From assembly GCF_001659605.2 (NCBI RefSeq), contig NC_035169.2:10686546-10750545 (forward strand): DNA of 64,000 nucleotides, given 5' to 3'. The stretch comes from Manihot esculenta (lineage: Eukaryota > Streptophyta > Magnoliopsida > Malpighiales > Euphorbiaceae). The translations under genes were made by a program, and so were the position numbers. Below, piece after piece: positions 46,801 to 57,965 of the stretch. Position 1 is the stretch's first letter; every line of letters begins with the position of its first letter. Below the pieces are notes generated by a model. It was not told the DNA's origin, made no database searches, and saw only the letters and a program-made list of their open reading frames with translations.

Positions 46801-49800
46801 TAAATCAATGCAAATGTATAATCATATTTTTGCCTTACTCAGATCTTTCTAGTTTTATTAGCAGAAATTGTTCCTAACCATCTGACAAATCAGTTGGTCT
46901 ACCAGAACATAGAAAAACACTGAGAGAGCAATTCAGAAAGAGATTATGGTAGGACCATGATGCACAAATATGTTGTTCATGTCTTGAGAGTGGCACTTCA
47001 CTTAGAAGTGCTCAAGGAAGAACTATACATGATTCATCATCTGTATTGTCAACATCAAATGATAGCATTTTAGCATCAACTGAAAATAGTAATTTAGGTT
47101 TCTAACTCATATAGCACCTTTTACTGTGCATTTCATAAGTAACTGGTATCATGACAGTTCACTTGAAAGTCGAATCCATCACTAATACACACAAATGCAT
47201 GCACATTTTGGATATACCTTTTACCACCACTGGGGTTAAATCAAAGGCTAAAGACTTCACTTGTTATTGTTGCATTGGAAAATCATAAAACCAGTATGTT
47301 TAGCAAATCATATTCTCTATTCATTAATAACAGGAGTTAAAAACTTATTTGGCATGCAAGAAGCTTTGCTAAGTTGTGTCCTAAATTTTGAAATTGTTTT
47401 CCTAGTGGCTGTTTCCCACAAGTGACTATCACCCTGACATAGTCTCAAGAACAATATTTTGTTTTTTTTGGCAGGTCTCCGCGATGAAAACGTCCATACA
47501 TATAATCCAAAAATTGTGCGAATTGGTCTCAAAGCTCATCATTCTGTCCAGTCAGTCTGCATGGATTACCTTGTATGTTTCTGGCAACAATAATAAAACA
47601 GGCTGAATTTTGCACTGGCTATTGTTCTTGTTGCAATGATTAATTGACGTGTGATCTTATAATCACACAGATGCCTTTGTTAATGTGGTTGTGAAAGAAC
47701 TTCGCATCTGAAAGTGGATATTAGGGTTTCCTGTTGACCCAAGCTTTAAAGTTTCTTGCAGCTACTTCATGCTCCTCATGGAAAAAAGAGGGGAAGTCAT
47801 GAAGAGCTGCTTTGTCTCGGACAGTTATCAATACTTCAATAGTATCTGACATGTATTGCAAAAGCAAAACCATAAACTTTTCAGATTTGTAAAAGAACAA
47901 AAGACATGGCACAGCAAGTAGCATAACGGCTCTTATCGTCAAATTACGGGGAATTTTCTAATTGCTGTTGATTGATCAATGGCCTTATTATTCTGCAGAA
48001 CAGCTCATCATCCATTACATGTTAACACATAATTCCTTTGCAGGTGAAACAAAAACAAGATGAGTCAGGTGCTGATAGACAGAAGCATGGAGCTGCAGGA
48101 GGCGATACTGATAGTATTCGCAATGCTATTCTGGAAGAAGCTGTAATTGTATGTAAATTTAACTTCATATTGAAAGTGAAGTCCAACATCTTATGGTTTC
48201 ACTGTAACTTTTATGTTGGCAGGTCTGCTCCACACTCAGTTTCAGTGGTTCAGCACTTTTTAGTAAACTGAATCATGGTTTCGACGTGGTTATTATAGAT
48301 GAAGCTGCCCAAGCTGTAAGTGTCTACATCCTCTTGCATTCTGGTTAATCCATTTGCCATTGATGTTTTGACCTAGATTATATATAATACGTGGAGGCTT
48401 CTGCTGTATATGGAGATAAAATAATTAAAAGTGAAATCAACATAGGCAGATAAAGAAAAATAAAACATCTTAACCATAGCCTTCTTTTTTTTAAAAAAAA
48501 AGAAAAGGAAAAAGTAAACGTTTTGTTCTTTGAAAAGGTGAAATGATTGCCTGAATTTTATTTTAATTTTGATTTATAAATCTTTGTTAAACTCTGTGAT
48601 TCCATTTTTTCATCTATGAATATGGGCTGACTTGAGATTAATTTGTGTTAGTTGTAAAAGTTGGTAATTTGTCTTAGAATTCCTTGTTATGCTGGAGCTT
48701 TTTTAACAAGATATGAATACAAATTTCATGTGTGCAAGTAGTACAAGACTGGATGTTAAGTTTGTGTTTGAGGAAGAAAACATTGCTAAATGAGAATTGT
48801 TAACCGTAGCTCTTTTCTTTTTTTTCTTTCTTTTAAACAGGTGGAACCAGCAATTCTTGTTCCTTTGGCCAATGGATGCAAACAAGTTTTTCTGGTAATA
48901 TGTCTCTGATGCTGTCACTTGCATTATTGCACTTCCTTTAATTATTCTTCCTGGTCATTGACGATACTTTATAAACACTGTTGGTTTCTGCTGTTAATGT
49001 CAGTTATGCATTTCTCACAATTGTTTCTTCCTTGTGTTGCTTCTTTATGATGGCAGTGTTAGGCCCTGAGTTATTGAGACCTACCTTTGAGTGTTTGGCA
49101 ATTGAGAAAGAAAGGATTTGAGAGAAGATAAAAACAACGGAAAGAATAGTCTTTTATACTCATTCAACCATTCTAACTGGTCTGTGACTAACTAGACTAC
49201 TAGCCAAAAAACAGTGTGATTTTATTACGCACTAACTACTAAAATTGTTCCTAACAAGTAGCAATTAAGAGCTTTATGAGTAGGAATTATTCCCAAGATT
49301 CTTGTAAACAAAATAAATGAGTGCATGTGCAAGCTGTCAAATCTGTGCTTTTGTCTGCATGTTCGCCTCTTTGTTGGGAATGTTTATATATGTTAACAAT
49401 TGATTCTGCAGCTAATCCTTTTTAATATTGTTATAGGTTGGTGATCCAGTTCAACTCCCTGCCACTGTAATTTCTCCTGTTGCTGGGAAGCTTGGGTAAT
49501 GCATTATGTTTCTATTTCTTTTTTCTTTATTATTATTATATCAGTTTACTGATTTGGTTTCATTCTCTCTCTCTTCGCGCGTTGAAGTTATGGCACAAGT
49601 TTGTTTGAGAGGCTTCAGAGAGCTGGTTATCCAGTCAATATGCTGAAGATGCAGTATCGAATGCATCCTGAGGTCAGATGAGAAACTTCAATAATTTATC
49701 TTGAAAGGTTGTGTAATATAACAGTTGCAATATATCAATTTTGATTATTATGATCATATGAAAGAATTACTGACAACTAAATGTTGGTTGGTACGTTGTG

Positions 49801-52800
49801 CCTAAGTTCTAGGTCAAATGGAAGGACCTGTATGAATAGTTCTGGGTTTAATGTTGTAGGATTGTGAGCATTACCTTTTAAGTACTTGCACTTCCTTTTA
49901 TTTTGACCTTGTTCACAACTGATGTTAAGTCTTAACAGTAAGTTATTGTTGACTAATTTGCTAAACCTAACTAATTATAGGGATATGATTTGATTTGATT
50001 TGATTAGGATTCTTAATTACCTCTGTAAATATTATTTGATTATTTACTTCCTGTTTAGATATAATTCTTTGTGTATAAATAGTCATATAGACCAATTGTA
50101 AAGATTAAGAGTGAAATACAAGAATTCTCTAAATTTTCCCAAATTCTTCATGGTATCAGAGTTTTTTCCTGATTTTAGGGTCCAAATTCAATTTTTTCCT
50201 CTTTAGGATTTCAAAACCTTAGATCTACATTTTTTGGTACTAACCCATATAGGAGTTTTTCCTCCTCTCACTGCCGGCATCAAGACTGTCGCCGGTCGAT
50301 CGCCCAACTCCGACGCTGGAAAAGCCCGCACTTGAGCGTGACCCATCGCGTCCCGGCACATGACCAATCGCCTGACACTACTTCGCTGCTCCGATCACTC
50401 CGGCGACGATTCTAACCATCTTTTCGACCTTCCCATGCCGCTATCCGGTCTTTTGGTGAATCGATTGGGCTCTCTTGTGTGTACAACCTTGGATACCTCC
50501 TATTCTTTCACGGTTCATAAATCTTTACCATGGCAAAAGGTAAAAGGGTCTCAATTCCTAACTCTGATTACTCGTCCTCCGGTGCCACATCTAACTTTGT
50601 AAAGTCAGATAATGCTTCCTCTCTTAATAATATTCCATGGATTATCGATTCTGGTGCGAATAGACACATGACAGGCTCTTCTAAAGGCTTTCTCAATTAT
50701 TTTCCTTCTCTAACCAAAGATAATGTCAGAATTGCTGATGGCTCTTTTACTCCCATATCTGGAACAGGTTGTGTTATTTGCAAATCCAACATTAAATTAT
50801 CATTTGTCCTTCATGTTCCCCACTTTCCTGTCAACTTTTTATCTGTCAGTGCTATCACCAATGCCCTTAATTGTAAAATTGAATTATTTCCTGATCATTG
50901 TGTTATTCAGGATCTTCACACAGGAAAGAGGATTGACAATGGTAGGTTGCATGATGGCTTATATATGTTGGAGAGTGATTCAAGTTCTTCAATATCTTAA
51001 GCCTGTTTTGGAGAAAATAAAAATGTCAATCAGGGAATAATACAGTGGCACAGACGGTTAGGACATTCATCATTTTTTGCCTCAGAAAAACTTTATCCTA
51101 ATTTGTTTGCTAGAACTCAATTTGATTCTCTATTTTGTGATGCTTGTGAGTATGTTAAACACACTAGAACGTCATGTCCTTTGAGTCATAATAAAAGTCA
51201 AATTTCTTTTGCAACTATTCATTCTGATGTTTGGGGGCCTACTCAAACTGTCTCCTTGTCTAGTAATCGATGGTTTGTTACCTTTATTGATTGTTGCACT
51301 CGAATGGCTTGGGTTTATTTGATTAAAGCTAAAAGTGATGTCTTTTCTTGTTTTCAATCCTTTTATAAGATGGTTTGTACTCAATTTGATACTAAGGTGA
51401 AAATTTTGAGAACTGACAATGGAAGAGAATACATGGATAGTAGTTTTTCTGCTTATTTGGAGAGTAATGGGATAGTACACCAGACTAGTTGTCCTTATAC
51501 TAGTGTCAAAATGGCATTGCTGAGAGGAAAAATAGACATCTATTGGAGGTAGCTCGACCTCTTATGTTCACCATGAACCTACCCAAAGCATATTGGGGAG
51601 ATGCAATCCTTGCATCTACTTATCTTATCAATAGAATGCCTCTCAAGACCCTTGACTTTATGAGTCCTTTGGCGGTTCTACAAGGGAAGAATTCATACGT
51701 TGTTCCACCAAAAGTATTTTGGTGTGTTTGCTTTGTCCATACTAGAACAACAGGGAAATTGGATCCCAAGGCTTTTAAATGTGTGTTTGTTGGATATTCT
51801 CCAATACAGAAGGGATACAAGTGTTATCATCCTCCCTCTAGGAAATACTTAGTCAGTATGTATGTTACCTTTCGAGAAACTGAACCCTACTTCAGTACCA
51901 CCCACTCAAGGGGGAGAATAATGAGCAAGAAGAGGTGATCCTGAATTCTGTGATTTTGAATGATATGGTTCAACTAGAAAATTTGAGTTCTAGTAGACAG
52001 GGGGGAGATGTATGTCCAATCAGGGAGAGAGAATTGGTCGTTTGGACAAGCCAGATTTGAGAAGGCATTCGAGGAGAGACAAGACAGAAAAAGCCATCAT
52101 GCAGTCTACTCAGAGTCAAGAATCTTCTTCTGGTGAGTTACCCAGTCAAGAATCTTCTTTTGGTGAGTTACCCACAACTCTTGAATGCTCCAATAACTTA
52201 GATAAACCAATTGCACAAAGAAAAGGAGTCAGACCTTGTACTAAACACTCTATTTCTAACTTTGTTTCTTATGAATCTTTGTCTTCTTCTTATAGAGCCT
52301 TTGCATTGTCTATTTCCTCTGTGTCTATTCCACAGGATTGGAAGAAAGCTATTGCAGATCCTAAATGGAAGGAAGTAATGATTGAAGAGATGAAAGCATT
52401 GGCTAAAAATGAAACCTGGGAGCTTGTCACTCTCCTACTTGGGAAGAAACTCGTTGGCTGTAAATGGGTGTTCACAGTGAAACACAAAGCTGATGACACA
52501 ATTGAACGGTTTAAGACCAGATTGGTTGTTAAAGGATTCACCCAAACCTATGGAGTGGATTACCAAGAGACATTTGCCCCAGTTACAAAAATGAACTTAT
52601 TCAGAGTTTTGTTATCCTGCGCAGTCAACTTGGATTGGGACTTGCAACAGTTTGATGTGAAGAATACTTTTTTCCATGGAGATTTAAAGGAAGAAGTGTT
52701 CATGGAAATTCCTCCTGGGTTCGTTGATGAGAAGACACAAGGAAAAATGTGTAGGTTAAAAGAGACTTTGTATGGGCTAAAACAATCTCCCAGAGCTTGG

Positions 52801-55672
52801 TTTGACAGGTTTAGCAGAGCCATGATGTCCTTTGGTTACCAACAAAGTAATGCTGATAACACTCCGTTTATCAAACATCACAAGAGTAAGATCACCCTTC
52901 TTATTATTTATGATGATGATATAGTGGTAACAGACAATGAAAAAGAGCAAATGGCTCAACTAAAGAGGTTGTTGGCTTAGGAATTTGAAATCAAAGATCT
53001 AGGAAAACTGCAATATTTCCTAGGTATCGAGGTGGCTAGATCAGAAAAAGGAATTTCCATCTCTCAAAGAAAGTACATTCTAGATCTTTTGGAAGAAACT
53101 AGTATGATGGGGTGTAAACCAGCAGAATCTCCCATTGAAAGTAATCACAAGCTGGAAGCAGGAACTGATGAGTCTGTGGATATTGGAAGATACCAGAGAT
53201 TGGTAGGAAGGTTAATTTATCTCTCACACACTCGACCGAATATAGCCTATGCTGTTAGCTTAGTCAGTCAATTCATGCATGACCCTCGCAAGACTCATAT
53301 GCAGGTTGTACTTCGCATCTTAAGATACCTAAAATCTACGCCAAGGAAAGGGTTTCTTTACTCCAAACATAATCATCTCCAAGTTGAAGCTTTTACAGAT
53401 GCAGATTGGGCAGGATCTCTCGATGACAGGAGATCCACTTCTGGCTACTGCACAGTTGTGAGAGGGAACCTTGTCACCTGGAGAAGCAAAAAACAAAGTG
53501 TTGTTGCTCGGTCAAGTGTTGAAGCAGAATACAGAGCGTGTGTGAACTCTTATGGTTACAGAAGTTATTGGAGGAGTTGAGGTTGCTCGAGAGAGACAAG
53601 ATAATTTTGTTTTGTGACAATAAAGCAGTTTTAAGTATAGCACAAAATCTAGTCCAACATAACCGGACGAAGCACATTAAAATTGATCGGCACTTCATTA
53701 AAGAAAAATTAACAGATGGTGTCTTGAGCTTAGTTCATGTGACTTTTACTGGGCAACTTGTGGATGTATTTACTAAAGGGCTCAACAACAAGATTTACCA
53801 TAATTTGATTTGCAAGTTGGGCACGTGCGACATCTTTGCACCAACTTGAGGGGGAGTGTTGACTAATTTACTTATCCTAACTGATTCTAGAGATATGATT
53901 TGATTTGATTTGATTAGAATCTTTAATTATCTCTGTAATTATTATTTGATTATTTGTTTCCTTTTTAGATATAATTCTTTGTGTATAAATAGTCATATAG
54001 ACCAATTGTAAAGATTAAGAGTGAAATATAAAAATTCTCTAAATTTTTTCAAAATTCTTCAGTTATATAATGTACTATTATTGCATCCATCTCTCTTCAG
54101 AACTTTGAACTCTTGTTTTCTCTGTACAACAATTCTGCACATGTGCGGATGTGACTTTGTCTAGACAATTCGACACTCCATGTTATTTGCACTTGGTATG
54201 CCATTCCCAGTTCTCAAACCATGTTAGAGATTCTGGGCCTTTATAAAGTGAACCCAACCTTTGACACAATTTTCAATACAGCATAGTGAATTGTCTTATA
54301 TTTTAGTATAGTTTGTCTAATATTTTTTGTTTTTTTTTTCCCTTTGAAAACAGATTAGGAACTTCCCTTCAAGAGAATTCTATTCTGAGGCACTGCAGGA
54401 TGCAGATGATATTTTGAGCAAGACAGAACGTGACTGGCACAAGTATCGCTGCTTCAGCCCTTTTTGCTTCTTTGATATACATGAAGGAAAAGAATCGCAG
54501 CCCTCTGGAAGTGGGTCCTGGGTCAACACTGATGAGGTTGAGTTTGTGCTCCTCTTGTATCATAAATTGGTGACTATGTATCCAGAGCTTAGGTCAAGTT
54601 CACAGCTTGCGATTATATCTCCCTATAGATACCAAGTCAAGCTTTTTCAAGACCGATTCCGAGATACTTTTGGGCAGGAATCCCGAAAGTTTGTTGATAT
54701 ACAAACTGTTGATGGTTTCCAGGTAACTTGCTTTCTTGTTCCTTAATTTATTGATTAATTTGGTTTGTCTGTGTTATATATTTTAATGACATATAGAAGG
54801 GAAATTTATTTTAGATATGGTATTGGCCACATCTCTGCAAAAAGAGATGTGACCAATAACTGCCTGGTCATAGATCAAAGTTGCTTGCACCAGTAGTTTC
54901 TTGTGTTAAACCCAGTTTTTTATATGGAAGATATAGTTTCAAAATTTATCTTGTAATTACCAACTTCTACATTGAAATACTTTCACTTGCCAGGGTCGAG
55001 AAAAGGACGTAGCAATATTCTCATGTGTTAGGTCCAATAAGGAGAGAAGTATTGGGTTTGTCTCTGATGCTCGAAGAATGAACGTCGGTATTACCCGAGC
55101 AAAATCTACTGTCCTGGTATGTATTATTATATAAATTAGAAAAGCTTTCTCATTACATGTGTCAATAAATCACATTCGTTAAGGAAACTGACCATTTGTT
55201 GTTTCATTTAGGTAGTGGGGTCTGCATCAACTCTGAGGAGTGACGAGCATTGGAACAACCTGGTGGGAAGTGCTGAAAAGAGAGATCTTTTATTCAAGGT
55301 GAAAGTTTTTGGTTCACAAATTCCCCCTTTTTATTCCATCTCTTGCAGTAATTAATCTTGTTTACGGCCGTGTTACTCTTACTTTTTCTAACAGTTCCTT
55401 AATTTTAAGATGTTTCTGCAAGCAATCACTTCTGCCTCTGGTTCCAACTAACATACCTCGTCTTGTAGGTCTCCAAGCCTTACACTACGTTTTTCAGTGA
55501 CTCAAATCTTGAATCTATGAAGGTTACTGATAACTTGCCAGGAGGGCCTGATCAAGATCTCGATGATGATACTGTGATGCCTGGTAATGTAGAAGATGCC
55601 GATCAAGGGCAAGCAGATAACCATGAAGGCGATGACATGGATGAAGGGTTCAACGGTGCTGAAGATGACTAA
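37804..55672 (+). CDS. MAA3: SEN1/MAGATAMA3-type superfamily-1 RNA/DNA helicase, 20 coding exons, 824 aa
   Basis: Exons: 37804-37905, 38021-38189, 38312-38445, 38846-39055, 40685-40876, 42176-42211, 44269-44354, 44505-44555, 45339-45450, 45526-45631, 47475-47572, 48044-48148, 48223-48315, 48841-48894, 49437-49495, 49588-49672, 54354-54722, 54994-55116, 55212-55298, 55469-55672. All introns are GT-AG and phases agree, giving 2475 nt. Upf1/Sen1-like helicase motifs are complete: Walker A GPPGTGKT (282-289), DEAA (493-496), GDPVQLP (518-524), QYRMHP (558-563), QTVDGFQGRE (motif V) and VGITRAK (718-724). An acidic tail follows residue ~757. Arabidopsis MAA3, needed for female gametophyte development, is of similar length, as I recall. 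Expected role: ATP-driven unwinding of RNA or RNA:DNA hybrids in the nucleus. Intron 16 (49673-54353) holds a Copia element. Nothing suggests loss of function. Confidence 0.93.
38730..38748 (+). repeat. Poly-C tract in intron 3
   Basis: A run of 19 C residues, about 100 bp upstream of the exon 4 acceptor. Length is likely polymorphic and prone to sequencing error. Confidence 0.9.
42266..42306 (+). repeat. C-run / A-run simple repeat in intron 6
   Basis: A block of C residues broken by one T, followed directly by an A run of about 21, with (TA)n just upstream (42235-42249). It sits about 55 bp after the 36-nt exon 6. It has no coding meaning despite open frames on both strands. Confidence 0.85.
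45761..45846 (+). repeat. Imperfect tandem repeat in intron 10
   Basis: ATAGGGAGTTTAAGT...GGGGAAGTCTCTA occurs twice (45761-45796 and 45804-45846). It may be a remnant of a mobile element. No ends or coding sequence are recognised. Confidence 0.55.
49942..49946. repeat. Copia target-site duplication, left copy (GTTAT)
   Basis: GTTAT precedes the TGTTGACTAA LTR start and is repeated at 54062-54066 after the TTCTTCA end. Confidence 0.92.
49947..50150 (+). repeat. Copia 5' LTR, 204 bp
   Basis: Starts TGTTGACTAA and ends AAATTCTTCA. It includes a (TTTGA)n run and a TATAAATAG box near 50077-50085, which could start transcription in the host gene's direction. Confidence 0.93.
50151..50162 (+). 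other. Copia primer-binding site
   Basis: TGGTATCAGAG lies immediately after the LTR, with a T where the usual C would follow. It matches the complement of the initiator tRNA-Met 3' end. Confidence 0.88.
50530..53849 (+). pseudogene. Copia pol remnant (protease, integrase, RT, RNase H)
   Basis: Readable in pieces. Protease [14 protein letters not shown] comes first, then a pre-integrase region ([10 protein letters not shown]), integrase (HSDVWGP, DNGREY), RT ([15 protein letters not shown] region here [28 protein letters not shown]) and RNase H ([18 protein letters not shown]). The final stop is at 53847-53849. TAA at 50998-51000 and TAG at 52978-52980 break it. Frames change near 51508, between about 51900 and 52012, and near 53540. 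The RT active site reads YDDD where Copia elements normally have YVDD. It is clearly nonfunctional. Confidence 0.9.
53845..53856 (+). other. Copia polypurine tract
   Basis: The purine-rich run ending GAGGGGGAG directly precedes the 3' LTR at 53857, as expected for plus-strand priming. Confidence 0.85.
53857..54061 (+). repeat. Copia 3' LTR, 205 bp
   Basis: Partner of 49947-50150 with about 18 substitutions and one indel. It is followed by GTTAT and then intron 16 sequence up to the acceptor at 54351-54353. Confidence 0.93.
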
Positions 55673-57965
55673 GTTTGCTAGCAACTACTGAATTATTTCA
55701 CCATGTACATTGTTAGTTTTAAGCCGATCTGAAAGTAACGATTAAAGCGAAGGAGAAAACGAGATGCTGAGAAAGCTGGTGTGTGCAAGTTTTGCAGCGG
55801 GGAAAAGAAGCAGATTAGATGCTTGAATATATTGCTTATCTAGTTATTACACGGGATGGCTAGACAAATCGTTGTTTGTTGTCTATGCAAACTGTTGAGA
55901 AGCTTCTTGAGGTGGAACGAAGAGCTACCTCCTCATGTGATCCCACCACGTCAGGTTCCCGCAAGCTTCTCGGTTAAACGGGGAGAAAAAAAGGTAAAAG
56001 ATGCACTATATTGATAGTCTTTTATCATTCCCTAAAAAGAAGGGCTTTGATCAATATTACATGTAATTATATTTTTAAAGAAAGTTTACTTCATGTTAAG
56101 GCATAATTTATTATTTATTTTATACAATTGTTCCTATTTAAACCCAAAATTTTATAATTTTGGAAATCGATTTTATTACTACTAAACTGAAGTTATTGAT
56201 CGAGGCAAAATTTCTTTTCAGTTTCACCATGGTATATTCTTGTTTTAGCACAATTTGAGGTTTTTTTTTCTTCTTTTTTAATTTTTATAAGTATTTGAAT
56301 GCTTTATTCATTAAATACACGTTTTATCATGCACGTTATTGGGATATAATGATATGAAATAGTAAATATTATTAAAATTTATATATATATTAATTATATT
56401 TTTGTTATATTCTATCAAACTTCAGTTTTTAAGTGAACTTAAAGAATATGCCTTGTAATAATTACACCTTTTTTTCTATTAACATCATTAAAAATTCATG
56501 ATATAGTATGAAATTTTTAATTTAAGACAAATTTCGATAAAAAAAAAATAGTTGCATTTGAGTTTTTAAAAATAAACACGAGGTCTAGTTCGGGTCGCCT
56601 GAACAGAAAATGGGTATACGAGCTGTTGACGCAAATGAGCTCGTAAGGAGGAAGCGGGGCTATGTATGGTAGGTTTTGGAACTTCTGACGACTAATGACA
56701 ATTTTCTGTGGATTTGATTCTTGATCAAGTGGCTTTCTATCTCCTTTAATTTTTTCGGCTGATCTACTATCACTGCTTTTGGTCTTACATTAATGATTAT
56801 CGCCGATTATTGACTAAAAGACCTGAAAATTAACCGATAGATGGTGATAGAATGGAGAAGAAAGGAAAAAGGGCTTAACAAAGGGTGATTTGTATTTTAT
56901 TAAATTTGACTTGTATTTTGTCAACCTTAAGATAATTCTATCAACCTTCTTAAAAAAAAGGCCGAGAAAAAGATAAAATAAAAAATTGGATATGAAACCC
57001 TTCCAATTTTTCATAAAATTAGATGCTTTTAAATTTACATCAATAATAAATGGCACAACATTGATGATCGGAAAGAGACGCTATATACAATTTAGGGTTA
57101 AGGAACCTAATCAACTACCCTCATTTGGTGGTTAATACGAAAATACCAGGAACAAAATCAGATGTTCTCTTGCCTTGATACCCCAAAAAAATGCAGTGTC
57201 CTGCAACAATATCCAAAGTAATCAATCAACAGAAAAGATACAGCAATAATAGACTTCTAATCAGCAATCATCAAAAAACAACTTGAAGTTGCACATTCAT
57301 TAATCTTTTCAAGGCAAATGCGAAATGCCTAGAACCATTAAATGCTCAAAGACAATGGAGGCAGTTCTAATATGGGGCCACCCAGAAGTCGACACCTACA
57401 TGCACCTAATTGCAGATATATTCATTAAGGCATGCCTAGAACACATAATTTACATGCATACTTCTTTAATAAGCTTTCATTAAACAATAGAAGATATCTG
57501 AAACAGAGGGTTGATATTGGATCAATTATGAAAATTGACTGACAGGGGCTTGATTCCAAACAAATAAGCACTGGACAGCCAATCTTAAGAAAAGAAGTGA
57601 ACATGACTACTGTGAAGGGTAACATAAAACAATGGCTATTTAATTCCAGCAGGTGAAAAGGCCAGGTGCATACAATAATTCTTGTTTTAAGATTTAGATG
57701 ATGGAGATGGGACTCCTCAGATCCCTTATTATAAAGTGATACCCTTGAATGAAATGTAAAACAAATCTATGGGTCACGATAGTAAAATATATAAGCGAGA
57801 TAGACTAAGAATAACCGTAGATTATTACCATGCAACAGGTATAATAAATTAATTCCAACTACCAAGTGCATATATTTGAAGAGTAGAATTTTATAGAAAA
57901 GAAAGAACAAATAGGATAACAACATGCTAAAATCAATGACATAGCTTCTGCAAAATAAGCTTACC
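55673..57965. other. Convergent intergenic region and 3' UTRs
   Basis: Holds the 3' UTR of the helicase gene (from 55673) and probably that of the ligase gene on the other strand. A good minus-strand acceptor (TTGTTGCAG, about 57203-57211) could close a 3'-UTR intron starting at the GTAAGC just after the ligase stop. A GC-richer island at about 56580-56680 stands out from AT-rich surroundings but matches nothing I recognise. Confidence 0.5.

Larger units (their letters stand above)
49947..54061 (+). mobile_element. Ty1/Copia retrotransposon in MAA3 intron 16, gag-deficient
   Basis: A 4115-bp element in the same orientation as the host gene: 5' LTR 49947-50150, primer-binding site, protease-integrase-RT-RNase H remnant (50530-53849), polypurine tract, 3' LTR 53857-54061 and GTTAT duplications. 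The LTRs differ at about 18 of 204 positions plus one indel (about 9%), so the insertion is old. Only about 380 bp separate the primer-binding site from the protease region, too little for a normal Gag with zinc knuckle. It would need Gag supplied by another element. Confidence 0.94.

Noticed and set aside
47721..47942. 73-codon minus-strand ORF in helicase intron 11
   Set aside because: It is open by chance length, has no recognisable domain and sits wholly within an intron with no splice or promoter support.
54414..54746. Plus-strand ORF at 54414-54746 as a separate small gene
   Set aside because: It is exon 17 of the helicase gene read through its donor into the intron.
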